64,000 bases of DNA from Janthinobacterium agaricidamnosum (GCF_003667705.1 NZ_CP033019.1:3410001-3474000); one strand, 5' to 3'. Positions 45,800-55,725 are shown, counted from the stretch's first letter. Notes: generated from the letters alone by a model not told the origin. Numbers and translations: made by a program.

Positions 45800-46726
45800 A
45801 TGCGCACGAACGCGAGATGGCTCATCGGCGGCAGCCTGGCGGCCCTGGTCCTGTACCTGGCATTGCGGCCGGGGGAGCCGCCCGCTCCGCCGCCGGAGAA
45901 GGCGGAACCGGACCTGTTCGCGTTCGTGCGCTCGATGGAAGGCACGCGGCCCGACGGCAACGTGACGGTGGCCGCCGGCGACAAGCTGGTGGTCGACGCG
46001 GAACTGGGCCACCTGTTCGACTACTACCTGGCGGGCCTCGGTGAAAAACCGCTGACCGCCATCCGCAGCCAGATCGAAGCAGAACTGGACCGGCGCCTCG
46101 CGCCCGTCCCCGCCCGCGAAGCCAAGCGCCTGCTGGGCGCTTACCTGGCATACAAGCAGACGCTGGCCAGCGCGGAACAGGCCTTGCCGGCGCAGGCCGA
46201 TCCCGCCGTGGCGGCGCGCGCGCGCCTGCAAGCGATGCGCGCCCTGCGCGGCAATTATTTTACGCCCGAGGAAAGCGCAGGCCTGTTCGGCGCCAGCGAC
46301 GCATATGACGACGATGCCGTGGCGCGCATGGCTATCCTCGGCGACACCTCGCTCGACGAGGCGCAGCGCCAGGCGCAACTGGCCGTGCTGGACCAGAAAA
46401 TGTCGCCCGCCCAGCGCGATGCGCGCGACGCACCCGCCAGGGTGGCGCAGCTGGACGCCTCGGTGAAGGCGTTGCGGGCCCAGGGCGGCGGCGAGAATGA
46501 AGTCTACCGCCTGCGTGCCAGCACCTTCACGCCGGCGGCAGCGGCGCGCCTGGCGGAACTGGACCGCGAGGAATCGCAGTGGCAGCAGCGCATCATCGCG
46601 TATCAGGCGCAGAAGGCGCAGCAGGCCATCCTGCCCGGCGGCGCGCAGGATGCGGCAGCCCTGCAGCAGCTGCGCGACGCCAGTTTCACGCCGGAGGAAC
46701 AGCGCCGGCTGGGTGCCTACGAATAG
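45800..46726 (+). CDS. lifO: Lipase-specific foldase (LifO/Lif)
   Basis: A 308-residue membrane-anchored steric chaperone that folds the lipase in the periplasm. One N-terminal helix (about 7-22) is followed by a proline-rich linker (PPAPPPEK) and the foldase domains. The signature normally RxxFDY-LSAxGE appears as GHLFDYYLAGLGEKPL. AAGGAGG overlaps the lipase stop codon, so the pair is co-translated. The rest is helical, as in other lipase foldases. It ends 3 bp from the convergent regulator gene. Confidence 0.9.
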   Translation: MRTNARWLIGGSLAALVLYLALRPGEPPAPPPEKAEPDLFAFVRSMEGTRPDGNVTVAAGDKLVVDAELGHLFDYYLAGLGEKPLTAIRSQIEAELDRRLAPVPAREAKRLLGAYLAYKQTLASAEQALPAQADPAVAARARLQAMRALRGNYFTPEESAGLFGASDAYDDDAVARMAILGDTSLDEAQRQAQLAVLDQKMSPAQRDARDAPARVAQLDASVKALRAQGGGENEVYRLRASTFTPAAAARLAELDREESQWQQRIIAYQAQKAQQAILPGGAQDAAALQQLRDASFTPEEQRRLGAYE

Positions 46727-46729
46727 CCA

Positions 46730-49519
46730 TCAAGCCAGCTGCGCCAGCAACCGCGCCAGCAAAGCTGCTGCCGCCATCACGTCCGTGGTGTCGCGCCCCT
46801 GCCGGTAGCCGGCATGGACCGGGGCCAGCATGGCATGCGCGGCGGCGCCGTAGCCTTGCGCCTGCATCACGGCCGCCAGGCTGGTGGCGCAGCGCAGCTC
46901 CCAGCCCGGCGCCTGCTGGCCCCGGGCAAGCTGCAGCGCTTCTTCCAGCTGCACGCGCACCGCTTCCAGGCCGGCCGCATCGTCTTGCGCCAGCGCCCGC
47001 CAGCGGTGGTGCGCGTCGCGGCGCAGCACTTCCGGCGCGCTCCATGGCGCCAGTCCCGTGCGTGCGCGCCGCAGCGCCTGGCTATCGGCGGCCGCGTCGT
47101 GCAGCGTGGCCATCAAATCGATCTGTATCGGCCAGCTGCGCACGGCAGGCCAGGGAAATTCCGTCAGCGTATCGCCCGCGTCGAGCAGCCGCTGGTAGGC
47201 GGCGCCCCAGGCGCTCCAGTACATCAAGCCATAGCGGGCCGCGTGCTCGCACAGCAGGCAAGTCCAGGCATGCGCCAGTCCCCGCTGCCCGCACCACAGG
47301 GCGACGGGAATGGCATTGATGGCCAGCGCCACGCACAGCGTGACGCCATTGTGCTCGAAGCCCACCGTCACCGCCTCGCGCGCCAGCGCCAGTGCGTCGT
47401 CGGCGCGGCCCTGCATCCACAGGCAGCGCGCCAGCGTGCCGCGCAGGCAAACCTGGTGATCGGCCAGCAAGGCGTTGTTGAAGCCAAGCTGCCCGGCGCC
47501 CTCGGGATGCGCGAGCACCATGCGCGCCAGCGCCGCCGATTCAGCGTAGCGTCCGCGCAAGTACTCGCCCGCCGAGCGCATGCGCGCCAGCACCAGCCGC
47601 ATCGCCGTGTCGTCGCGCGCTTCGCACAGGAGGGCCAGCTGGGCCACGTAACTGTCGGCGCGCTGGAAATCGGCGAGCTGCAGGCTGCAGATCCACATGC
47701 CGCAAATCGCTTCCGCACGGCGGCTGTCATCGTCCGTGCGCATGGCCAGCGCATAGCCGCGCTGGAACGAACGCAGCATGGTGCCGGTGACGCCCTGCGT
47801 ATGCAGCAGCAGGTGTGCCTGCGAGGCATGCAGCTGCATCTCGCTGTCGGGGTCATCCACTGCCTGCGCGGCCATGCACTCGAGCGCCCGCGCGACGCGC
47901 ACGCGGTATTCATCCATCAGCGACAGCTGATAGAACAGGGGTTGCGCGGCCAGAGTCAGGGCCACGCCCAGCGCCACGTCGCCCTCCTCGCCGAAGGTCC
48001 AGTCGATGGCGGCCCGCAGGTCATCCACATGGCGGCCGTAGCGCGCGCTCCAGTGCGCCGGCGGCATGCTCTCCCAGTCGGCGGCGATGCGTCCGGCCAG
48101 GCCAAGGCAATGGCGCGCATGGCGCCGCAGCACGGCGCTGGCGTCCCCGCCCGCCGCCAGCTGCGCGCTAGCATACGCGCGCGTGGTGTCGAGCAGGCGG
48201 TAATACACGTGCTGGCAGCAAAATTCGATGCTGACGAGGGACTTGGCCGCCAGATCGGCCAGCGTGTCGAACACGTCGCAACCCGCCACGGCGCTGGCCG
48301 ACTCCAGGCGGAAGCGGCTCTTGAACACGCTCAGCGCCTGCAGCACCTGGCGCTCTTGCGCGTCGAGCAGGCAGTAGCTCCAGTCCAGGGTGGCGCGCAG
48401 GGTCTGGTGCCGCAAGGGCATGTTGCGCGCCCCGCGCGTGAGCAGGCGAAAGCGGTCGTCGAGCTGGCGGCGCAATTCATGCAAGCCGAAATGGCCGATG
48501 CGCCCGGCCGCCAGCTCCAGCGCCAGCGGGATACCGTCGAGCCGCCGGCAAATGTCCACCACCACGGGCACATCGGCGTCGGCCAGCACGAAAGCATCGT
48601 CGACGGCCGCGCAGCGTTCGCAAAACAGCTGCACCGCGGCGAAATGCCGGGCTGCCGCCGCATCGGGCACGGCATCGGCCGGCGGCAATTCCAGCGCGGG
48701 CAGGCGCTGCAGCTGCTCGCTGGTGATGCGCAGCGGCTCGCGGCTGGTGGCCAGCACGTGCAGCAACGGCGCGCCCTTGAGCAAGGCGTCGGCCAGCATG
48801 GCGGCCGCGCCGATCACGTGCTCGCAGTTATCGAGCACGATCAGCATGTGGCGCGGGCGCAGGTAGGCCAGCAGGACCGGCATGGCGTCGCCGGCCGGTA
48901 CCGCCACCCCCAGCGCCGTGGCCAGCGCCAGCGGCACCAGGCGGGCCTCGTCCAGCGGCGCCAGGTCGACGAAACACACGCCATCGGCATAGCGGCGCAG
49001 CACGCGCGTGGCCAGGACGACAGCCAGCGTGGTCTTGCCGATACCGCCCGGACCGGCAATGCACAGCAGACGCAATTGCAGCAGCTGGTTGGCCATCGTT
49101 TGCAGCGCCTCGGCGCGGCCCAGCATGCGCGTCAGCATGACGGGCAGGTTGTGCCGCGGCTCGACGCCGGCCGTTCCGGGCGCCGGCTGGCCCGTGTGCG
49201 CCAGCGGCGCCAGGAAGCCATAGCCGCGCCCGGGAACGGTGGTGATGTAGCGCTGGCCATCGCGGCCATCGCCGAGCGCCTTGCGCAGCGCCGCCAGGTG
49301 CACGCGCAAGGTCGCGTCGTCCACCACGGCATTGGGCCAGACAATGGCCACCAGTTCATGCTTGTCGACGATGTCGCCTGCGCGCTCCAGCAGGGCCAGC
49401 AGCAAGTCCATGGCCCGGCTGCCCAGGCGCAGCGCGCGATCGCCCTCGAACAGCACGCGTTCTAGCGGCAAAAGGCGAAACGGGCCGAAGACATAGGCCG
49501 GGACGGGACTGTTTATCAT
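46730..49519 (-). CDS. Winged-helix regulator with NB-ARC-type ATPase and TPR-like tail
   Basis: A 929-residue regulator. Residues 8-105 are an OmpR-type winged helix (GSRAMDLLLALLERAGDIV, ATLRVHLAALRKAL, YITTVPGRGYGF). An ATPase follows with Walker A GPGGIGKTT at 156-164 and Walker B HMLIVLDNCEHV, of the STAND/AfsR class. The remaining about 500 residues are helical repeats that probably sense a ligand or partner. Such proteins switch genes on when nucleotide and signal are bound. No candidate target is evident, although the lipase operon converges from one side and signalling genes lie on the other. Confidence 0.87.
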   Translation of the reverse strand: MINSPVPAYVFGPFRLLPLERVLFEGDRALRLGSRAMDLLLALLERAGDIVDKHELVAIVWPNAVVDDATLRVHLAALRKALGDGRDGQRYITTVPGRGYGFLAPLAHTGQPAPGTAGVEPRHNLPVMLTRMLGRAEALQTMANQLLQLRLLCIAGPGGIGKTTLAVVLATRVLRRYADGVCFVDLAPLDEARLVPLALATALGVAVPAGDAMPVLLAYLRPRHMLIVLDNCEHVIGAAAMLADALLKGAPLLHVLATSREPLRITSEQLQRLPALELPPADAVPDAAAARHFAAVQLFCERCAAVDDAFVLADADVPVVVDICRRLDGIPLALELAAGRIGHFGLHELRRQLDDRFRLLTRGARNMPLRHQTLRATLDWSYCLLDAQERQVLQALSVFKSRFRLESASAVAGCDVFDTLADLAAKSLVSIEFCCQHVYYRLLDTTRAYASAQLAAGGDASAVLRRHARHCLGLAGRIAADWESMPPAHWSARYGRHVDDLRAAIDWTFGEEGDVALGVALTLAAQPLFYQLSLMDEYRVRVARALECMAAQAVDDPDSEMQLHASQAHLLLHTQGVTGTMLRSFQRGYALAMRTDDDSRRAEAICGMWICSLQLADFQRADSYVAQLALLCEARDDTAMRLVLARMRSAGEYLRGRYAESAALARMVLAHPEGAGQLGFNNALLADHQVCLRGTLARCLWMQGRADDALALAREAVTVGFEHNGVTLCVALAINAIPVALWCGQRGLAHAWTCLLCEHAARYGLMYWSAWGAAYQRLLDAGDTLTEFPWPAVRSWPIQIDLMATLHDAAADSQALRRARTGLAPWSAPEVLRRDAHHRWRALAQDDAAGLEAVRVQLEEALQLARGQQAPGWELRCATSLAAVMQAQGYGAAAHAMLAPVHAGYRQGRDTTDVMAAAALLARLLAQLA

Positions 49520-49569
49520 TCTTGCGTGGGGGAGAAGTGTTAAAGCATGCGGCTTGCAGTGGCCATATT

Positions 49570-50616
49570 TTACTGAGCATCCACGCCAGGCCGCATGGCG
49601 CCATGTTTCGGCACTGTTACAAGGCCGGCCGGCGCACCGTCGGCCAGCAGTGCGGCCACGTCGGCCGCGGACGCCGGGCGGTGCAGGTAAAAGCCCTGCA
49701 CCTGGGGGCAGCCCAGCCGCCGCAGCCGCGCCAGCTGCTCGCCGTTTTCCACGCCTTCGGCCAGCACCTGCAAGCCCAGGCCGCGCGCCAGCGCAATGGT
49801 CGAGGCGACGATCACAGTGTCACTATCTGCGCTGCCTGCGCTGCCCAGGTCGCGGATGAAGCAGCGGTCGATCTTGATGGTGTGAATCGGCAGCATCCTG
49901 ACATGGCTGAGCCCCGAATGACCGGTGCCATAGTCATCGAGCGAAATGGCCAGGCCCAGCGCGCGCAGCCGGCGCAAGACCTGCGTCGCCTGCGCCATGT
50001 CGTCGATGCAGCAGCTTTCCGTCACTTCCAGCTCCAGCAGGCCAGGCACGATGGCGTGCCGCCGCAGGCAGCGCAGCACGAAGTCCGGCAAGTGCGGCTG
50101 GCACAGCTGGCGCGCCGAGACATTCACCGCGACAGGCACCAAGGGCAGGCCCGCCGCGCGCCACTGCGCCAGCTGGCGGCAGGCGGCATCGATACCCCAG
50201 TTGCCCAGCGCGACGATGGCGTCGGTCTGCTCGGCCAGGCCGATGAATGCATTCGGGTAGATCAGGCCGTGGCGCGGGTGGTCCCAGCGCAGCAGCGCTT
50301 CCAGGCCCACCAGGCGCAGTTGCGCCGTATCAAACTTGCCCTGGTAGTGAAAACAGAATTCGCCGTCGCCGATGGCGCTGTCCAGGCGCGCCTGCAGCTC
50401 CCGGCTGCGCGCCGACGCCATGCGCGTGCCGCCGCGCCCATTCAGCGCCCGCCACAGCATGGCGCAACCCGGCGCCAGCGCCGCCAGTCCCGCCAGCGCC
50501 ACGTGACGCGGCTGCGCATCGTCCAGCCAGATGCCCAACGGCAGGCAGACGGCCAGCGCAGCGCACAGCAGCGACCGCGCGCGCGGGCCGTGCCAGAACC
50601 TTGCCAGGCGCGCCAC
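49570..50616 (-). CDS. Membrane-bound EAL-domain cyclic-di-GMP phosphodiesterase
   Basis: A 348-residue protein with two N-terminal hydrophobic segments (about 14-32 and 39-57) and an EAL domain from residue 75. EALLRW starts at 106, and NVSARQL, ELEVTES, SLDDYGTGHSG and IKIDRCFI supply the metal and base residues, and EGVEN is also kept, so the enzyme should be active in hydrolysing cyclic di-GMP. The start is GTG and overlaps the stop codon of the upstream chemoreceptor gene (TAGTG), an arrangement that couples translation. Confidence 0.9.
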   Translation of the reverse strand: MARLARFWHGPRARSLLCAALAVCLPLGIWLDDAQPRHVALAGLAALAPGCAMLWRALNGRGGTRMASARSRELQARLDSAIGDGEFCFHYQGKFDTAQLRLVGLEALLRWDHPRHGLIYPNAFIGLAEQTDAIVALGNWGIDAACRQLAQWRAAGLPLVPVAVNVSARQLCQPHLPDFVLRCLRRHAIVPGLLELEVTESCCIDDMAQATQVLRRLRALGLAISLDDYGTGHSGLSHVRMLPIHTIKIDRCFIRDLGSAGSADSDTVIVASTIALARGLGLQVLAEGVENGEQLARLRRLGCPQVQGFYLHRPASAADVAALLADGAPAGLVTVPKHGAMRPGVDAQ

Positions 50617-52193
50617 TAGGCCAGCAGGCGCGGCAAGGCGTGCGCCGGCCCCTGCTGCAGGCGAAACACGCTGACCACCTGCAGCAGGTTCGCCGCCTCG
50701 CCTTCCAGCGATTGCGACGCGGCCGCAGCCTCCTCCACCAGGGCGGCGTTCTGCTGCGTCACCTCGTCCATCTGCACGACGGCCTGGCTGACCTGGCCGA
50801 TGCCCGTGCTTTGCTCGGCGCTGGCAGCCGTGATGTCGGCCACCATCTGGCTCACGCGCCCCACGGCCGCCACCACTTCCTGCATGGTGGCGCCGGCCTG
50901 TGCGACCAGGGCCGCGCCCGCGTCGACCTGCTGGGTGGAATTGGCGATCAGGGCGCGGATATCGCGCGCCGCCGCGGCGCTGCGCTGCGCCAGGCTGCGC
51001 ACTTCCGTTGCCACGACGGCAAAGCCGCGCCCCTGCTCGCCCGCGCGCGCCGCTTCCACGGCCGCGTTCAAGGCCAGGATATTCGTCTGGAAGGCCAGCA
51101 TGTCGATCACGCCGATGATGTCGGCAATCTGCGCCGATGACGCGCTGATGGCGTCCATGGTGTGGATCACCTGGCCCACGGCTTGCCCGCCGGCGCCGGC
51201 GATGTTTGCCGCCTCGACGGCCAGGATGCTGGCATGGCGGGCATTGTCCGCGTTCTGCTGCACGGTGGAGCTGAGCTCCTCCATGGCCGACGCGGTCTGT
51301 TCGAGCGAACTGGCCTGCTCCTCGGTGCGCGACGACAGGTCGCTATTGCCGGCCGCGATCTGCGACGAGGCCGTGGCGATGGTGTCGGTGCCGCTGCGTA
51401 CCCGCTGCACGATCTCGAGCAGGTTGCCGTTCATGATGCACAGCGCGTCGAGCAGCTTGCCCGTTTCATCGCCGCCGTGGCGGCCGAAGGTCGATGTCAG
51501 GTCGCCGGCGGCCACGGTCTGCGCGACGGTCAAGGCATGGCGCAACGGATGGACGATGCTGCGCGTGACCAGCCATGCCGTCACCAGCGAGAAACCGATG
51601 GCCAGGGCGCTCAGCGCCAGCATCATGGTGCGCGCCGACAGATATTCTGCGTGCACCTGGGCGCCCGCTTCTTCCATGCGGTCATGCTGGTGCGTGATGA
51701 GGCTTTCCAGCGCCGCCATGTAGCGCAGCTGGTCGTTGCGCACGGTACCGAGCAGCAGCTCCGCCGCCTCGTCGCGCGCATCGGCCTCGAGCAGGGCCAG
51801 CACCTTGTCGCGGCCCTCGTTGAAGGTGGCGCGCGCCTGCGTCACGGCCGCCATCAGCGCGCGTCCCTGCTCCGACAGCACGATGCGTTCGAGCTGCGCC
51901 AGGCGCTGCTCCGTGTCCGCGCCCGCCCTGGCGATGCTCGCGCGCTCCAGCGCCAGCTGCTGCGGCTCCGTCATCAGCAGCAGGTTGCGCGAGGAACGCG
52001 CGATGATGTTGACATTCTTGATGATGTCGTTGGCCAGCACGGTTTTCGGATATTTGTCATCGATCACGTCGCGCATGCGCAGCTCCAGGCTGGACAGGTG
52101 CAACATGCCCAGCGCGGCAGTCGCCAGCAGCAGCAAGGTCAACAACGCAAAAGAGCAGCGCAGGCGCGTGCCGATTTTCATATTTGCCATCAT
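50616..52193 (-). CDS. Methyl-accepting chemotaxis protein 1
   Basis: A chemoreceptor of about 525 residues. Membrane helices at about 8-30 and 190-210 enclose a periplasmic four-helix-bundle sensor of the 4HB_MCP type. A HAMP region and the signalling domain with [39 protein letters not shown] follow. There is no CheR-binding C-terminal pentapeptide (it ends PRLLA). Several ATGs cluster at the start; the one at 52193 is nine bases from GAAGG. Its stop codon overlaps the EAL gene start. Confidence 0.92.
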   Translation of the reverse strand: MMANMKIGTRLRCSFALLTLLLLATAALGMLHLSSLELRMRDVIDDKYPKTVLANDIIKNVNIIARSSRNLLLMTEPQQLALERASIARAGADTEQRLAQLERIVLSEQGRALMAAVTQARATFNEGRDKVLALLEADARDEAAELLLGTVRNDQLRYMAALESLITHQHDRMEEAGAQVHAEYLSARTMMLALSALAIGFSLVTAWLVTRSIVHPLRHALTVAQTVAAGDLTSTFGRHGGDETGKLLDALCIMNGNLLEIVQRVRSGTDTIATASSQIAAGNSDLSSRTEEQASSLEQTASAMEELSSTVQQNADNARHASILAVEAANIAGAGGQAVGQVIHTMDAISASSAQIADIIGVIDMLAFQTNILALNAAVEAARAGEQGRGFAVVATEVRSLAQRSAAAARDIRALIANSTQQVDAGAALVAQAGATMQEVVAAVGRVSQMVADITAASAEQSTGIGQVSQAVVQMDEVTQQNAALVEEAAAASQSLEGEAANLLQVVSVFRLQQGPAHALPRLLA

Positions 52194-52354
52194 TATTCGC
52201 ATCCTTCAATGTGGTGCATCATCGGTCACCGCGTCGGGCTCGCATGCAAGGCTGACGGCAATGGCTGCCGCCTGCCACGAATGGCTGGACGCAGCAGGCG
52301 GAGGGGTCAGCCGGGATGTGGCCGAGGCGGGAACAAGGGTGGTACGGCAGGCAG

Positions 52355-52370
52355 TGTGAGTTATCTCACA
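52355..52370. promoter_or_regulatory. CRP-like binding site upstream of the chemoreceptor-EAL operon
   Basis: TGTGAGTTATCTCACA matches the CRP consensus TGTGA-N6-TCACA exactly. It lies about 160 bp before the chemoreceptor start, in a region that is otherwise AT-richer. Confidence 0.5.
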
Positions 52371-52482
52371 AGCAATGTCGCGTTAAGTTTTGAAAAGATT
52401 TGCTTAGATGACAAAACAGCTATTTTTATAACGCTGTTTTTTTAGTAAGTAGTAACCGCAGTGCGGGCTTGGGCGCACATGC

Positions 52483-52507
52483 AAAAACGGCCGCACAGGG
52501 CGGCCGT
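52483..52507 (-). terminator. Terminator of chemoreceptor 2 gene
   Basis: An 8-bp GC stem (52487-52494 with 52500-52507), followed on the minus strand by TTTTT, 40 bp after the stop codon. Confidence 0.85.
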
Positions 52508-52546
52508 CCGGTCAGCGCATCCTGGCGCCGTCAATCCGTCAATCCG

Positions 52547-54322
52547 TCAGAACACTTCCCACTCGTCGTCGCGCGATGCGCTCTGGCGCTGGGACGGCAC
52601 GGCGCGCAAGGCCGGGCGGCCTGCAGCGGGGCGTGATGCGGGAGGCGATGCCGGACCCGGTGCGGGACGCCTGGGCGCGGCGCTGGCCACCGCGGCGCGC
52701 GGCGTGGCAGGCTTCGCGGGCACGGCTGGCGCCTGTGCGCCATCGAGCTTGAAGACGCTGACCACCTGGGCCAGCTGGCCCGATTGCTCCTGCAGCGATT
52801 CGGCCGCGGCGGCCGCCTCTTCCACCAGGGCCGCGTTTTGCTGCGTCACCTGGTCCATCTGGCCGATGGCCTGGTTGATCTGGTCGATGCCCGAGCTTTG
52901 CTCCTGCGTCGCCAGGCTGATCTCCGCCATGATGTCCGTCACGCGCTGCACGCTGGAGACGATTTCGGCCATCGTGCTGCCCGCCTCGGCCACCAGCTTG
53001 CTGCCCGTGTCGACGGCCACGACGGAGTCGCCGATCAGGGTCTTGATTTCCTTGGCGGCCGCCGCCGAGCGTTGCGCCAGATTGCGCACCTCGGTCGCCA
53101 CCACGGCAAAGCCGCGTCCCTGCTCGCCCGCGCGCGCCGCTTCCACGGCCGCATTCAGGGCCAGGATATTCGTCTGGAAGGCGATGCCGTCGATGACGGA
53201 AATGATGTCGACGATCTTGCGCGACGAGTCGTTGATGGCGTCCATGGTTTCGACCACCTTGCCCACCACGGCGCCGCCCTTCACTGCCACGCCCGAGGCG
53301 GAGAGCGCCAGCTGATTCGCTTGCTGGGCGTTGTCGGCGTTCTGCCGCACGGTCGACGTCAGCTCTTCCATCGACGATGCCGTCTCTTCCAGCGAACTGG
53401 CCTGTTCTTCCGTGCGCGAGGACAGGTCCAGGTTGCCGCTGGCAATTTCCGACGACGCCGTGGCAATCGTCTCCGTGCCGCTGCGCACCTGGCCGACGAT
53501 GTTCACGAGGCTGGTGTTCATGTCTTTCAGCGCCTGCAGCAGCTGGCCCGTTTCTTCCGTCGTGTGCACTTCGATGTGGCTGGTCAGGTCGCCCGAGGCC
53601 ACCGTTTGCGCCACTTTCACGGCCGAATTGATCGGCTGCGTGATGGCCCGCGTGATGTAGGCGGCGCAGCCGATGCCCAGCGCGGAAGCCAGCAAGCCGA
53701 GGATGACCATCAGGCTTTCCGAGCGGATCACGGCGGCGCTGCCTTCCTTGACGCTGGCATCGGCCACGCCGTTATTGAGCTTGATGATCTCGTTGAGCGT
53801 GGCTTCGGCCTTGCTGAACAGGCTGCGCGAATCCTGGTACTGCTTGTAAAACGCCACGAACAGCTCTTTCTGCCGCGGCTCGTCGCGGTTGTCGGCCAGC
53901 TGGCGCAGGATGGCGCGCACCTTGTCGTCATCGCCCTTCCAAGCCGCCCATTCGTCCAGGAAGCGCTTCCACAGCACGGCTTCCTCGGGGGTTTGCGGCA
54001 GCGGCTCGTACAGCTTGCGGCCTGCCTCGATATTGCTCCAGGCCTTGGTGCGCAGCTGCAGCGCTTCCGCGAACTTGTCCTGTGCCTGGTAATTGTTTTC
54101 ATAGATGGCGGCCGTCAGGGTGGCGGCGGCGACGGCCGTCTGGCCCTCGTTCATCATCATCAGGCCCTGGATCGACGGCAGGCGCACCACGCCGATCTCA
54201 TTGACGGCGGTCCCCACGGTGGCGATGCCCGTGTAGCCGCTGATGCCCACCACCAGCAAGGCCACCATCATCACGGCAACGAGCGTCGCCAGCTTCCATT
54301 TGATCAGTAAATTCTTAAACAT
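52547..54322 (-). CDS. Methyl-accepting chemotaxis protein 2, with CheR-docking tail
   Basis: A 591-residue chemoreceptor. Membrane helices lie at about 10-30 and 190-212 around a 4HB-type sensor, followed by HAMP and a signalling domain with [39 protein letters not shown]. An Ala/Pro-rich linker leads to the C-terminal DDEWEVF, which looks like the xWxxF pentapeptide (NWETF in E. coli) that recruits the methyltransferase CheR. AAGGA lies eight bases before the chosen ATG; a longer frame adds 25 residues without support. Confidence 0.92.
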   Translation of the reverse strand: MFKNLLIKWKLATLVAVMMVALLVVGISGYTGIATVGTAVNEIGVVRLPSIQGLMMMNEGQTAVAAATLTAAIYENNYQAQDKFAEALQLRTKAWSNIEAGRKLYEPLPQTPEEAVLWKRFLDEWAAWKGDDDKVRAILRQLADNRDEPRQKELFVAFYKQYQDSRSLFSKAEATLNEIIKLNNGVADASVKEGSAAVIRSESLMVILGLLASALGIGCAAYITRAITQPINSAVKVAQTVASGDLTSHIEVHTTEETGQLLQALKDMNTSLVNIVGQVRSGTETIATASSEIASGNLDLSSRTEEQASSLEETASSMEELTSTVRQNADNAQQANQLALSASGVAVKGGAVVGKVVETMDAINDSSRKIVDIISVIDGIAFQTNILALNAAVEAARAGEQGRGFAVVATEVRNLAQRSAAAAKEIKTLIGDSVVAVDTGSKLVAEAGSTMAEIVSSVQRVTDIMAEISLATQEQSSGIDQINQAIGQMDQVTQQNAALVEEAAAAAESLQEQSGQLAQVVSVFKLDGAQAPAVPAKPATPRAAVASAAPRRPAPGPASPPASRPAAGRPALRAVPSQRQSASRDDEWEVF

Positions 54323-54662
54323 GGCTAGGTCCTTTATAAAGTCACGACGACTGCTGGCGAAGTTGGGGCTGGCATGTTCGAGTAAAACAGCTGACACTTG
54401 TATAAAGGTGGCGGGGATAGGGCGTACGCTTCGTTACAATTGGCGAGATTTCATAAGTGAAAGCATAGTGGAAAATACGCTCGCTGGCTGCTACATACTT
54501 GATACAAAACAAGATTTCTTTCTTTACTGTGGCGCATATTGCACAGGGGACAGAAAAAACGGCCTGGCGCCCCGCTTTGGTGCAAAAAATCCAGATACGC
54601 CACTATTGGCTACGCAGTTGATAGTCGTATAAGATGAGCAACAAGCAAACAACAGGCAGACC
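54323..54662. other. Divergent intergenic region (chemoreceptor 2 / nucleotidase)
   Basis: 340 bp without a gene, AT-richer than the flanks at 54440-54560. It should contain both promoters. No repeat, operator or RNA gene was recognised. Confidence 0.5.
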
Positions 54663-55598
54663 ATGGCTTATCCTATCGAACACAAACTGGTGATCGGGGT
54701 CGCTTCCAGCGCCCTGTTCGACCTGGCAGAATCGCACCAGGTCTACCTCGACAGCGGCCCCGAGGAATACCGCAAGTACCAGGAAGCGCATATCGACACG
54801 GTCCTGCCGCGCGGCGTGGCCTTCCCCTTCATTCGCCGCTTCCTGAACATCAACAAGCACTACCCGCGCCAGTCGCCCGTCGAAGTGGTGCTGTTTTCGC
54901 GCAATTCGCCGGAAACGGGCTTGCGCGTCATGCATTCCATCGCCCACTACGGCCTCGATATCTCGCGCGCCGCCTTCATGACGGGCAAGTCGCCCTACCC
55001 TTACCTGCCCGCCTTCAACGCCTCGCTCTTTCTCAGCGCGAACGAAGACGACGTGCGCAGCGCGCTGGCGTGCGACTATCCGGCCGGCCTGGTGCTGCCA
55101 TCGCGCACGGAAGACGACGAAAACGACGAGGAACTGCGCGTGGCCTTCGATTTCGACGGTGTGATCGCCGACGACGAGGCGGAAACCGTGTTCAAGCGCA
55201 ACAATGACGTCGATGAATTCCACGCCCATGAAACCCTGAACGTGGGCACGCCGCACCGCCCCGGCCCGCTGGCCGACCTGTTCCAGAAGCTGGCCACCAT
55301 GCAGCGCCTGGAAGAAAAGGCGCAGCGGCGCGACCCCGGCTACAAAAAGATCCTGCGCATCGCCATCATCACGGCGCGCAACGCGCCCTCGCACGAGCGC
55401 GTCGTGACGACCCTGAAAAGCTGGGGCGTGGCGGCCGACGAGACGTTTTTCCTCGGCGGCATGGACAAATCGCGCGTGTTGTCCGTGTTCAAGCCGCATA
55501 TCTTCTTCGACGACCAGTTGAGCCACCTGAAATCGGCGGGCGGCACGATACCCATGGTGCATGTCCCATTCGGCATTGCGAATGTCCGCGCAGGATAA
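54663..55598 (+). CDS. Cytosolic 5'-nucleotidase of the NT5C1 type
   Basis: A 311-residue 5'-nucleotidase resembling the eukaryotic cytosolic 5'-nucleotidase IA/IB family and its bacterial homologues. The N-terminal LVIGVASSALFDLAES holds the first motif (with Ser replacing the nucleophilic Asp region by alignment to this family), and RVAFDFDGVIADDEAE gives the HAD-like acidic pair. ITARNAPSHERVV and IFFDDQLSHL complete the core. It dephosphorylates nucleoside monophosphates. It is monocistronic; a palindromic element starts at its stop codon. Confidence 0.85.
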   Translation: MAYPIEHKLVIGVASSALFDLAESHQVYLDSGPEEYRKYQEAHIDTVLPRGVAFPFIRRFLNINKHYPRQSPVEVVLFSRNSPETGLRVMHSIAHYGLDISRAAFMTGKSPYPYLPAFNASLFLSANEDDVRSALACDYPAGLVLPSRTEDDENDEELRVAFDFDGVIADDEAETVFKRNNDVDEFHAHETLNVGTPHRPGPLADLFQKLATMQRLEEKAQRRDPGYKKILRIAIITARNAPSHERVVTTLKSWGVAADETFFLGGMDKSRVLSVFKPHIFFDDQLSHLKSAGGTIPMVHVPFGIANVRAG

Positions 55599-55697
55599 AA
55601 CCTGCTGCGCGTCGCGCCTTGCGGCCTGCGATGCTCACCGTACTAGCGTACGGCTGCGCTTCTTGACCACAAATCGCTGCCGCTCGCGACGGTTTTC
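55598..55697. repeat. Long palindromic intergenic element, copy 2
   Basis: A 100-bp element homologous to copy 1 after lysS, in the same orientation relative to the upstream gene. The shared core is CTGCGCGTCGCG, TTGCGGCCTGCGATGCTCAC and TGCGCTTCTT. The central stem is CCGTAC-TAGC-GTACGG here, with two compensating base-pair changes relative to copy 1. Outer arms AAAACC and GGTTTT also pair. Confidence 0.75.
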
Positions 55698-55725
55698 TCA
55701 AGCGCGGAGGTGCGGGCGATGGTCT

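Larger units (their letters stand above)
52194..52546. other. Intergenic region between the two chemoreceptor genes
   Basis: 353 bp without a gene. It holds the CRP-like site and the terminator of the upstream receptor, with an AT-rich stretch at 52375-52450 that could contain the promoter. No sigma28-type box was found by eye. Confidence 0.5.

Noticed and set aside
46814-49465. Plus-strand open frame of 883 codons
   Set aside because: Antisense shadow of the wHTH-ATPase regulator; no family features.
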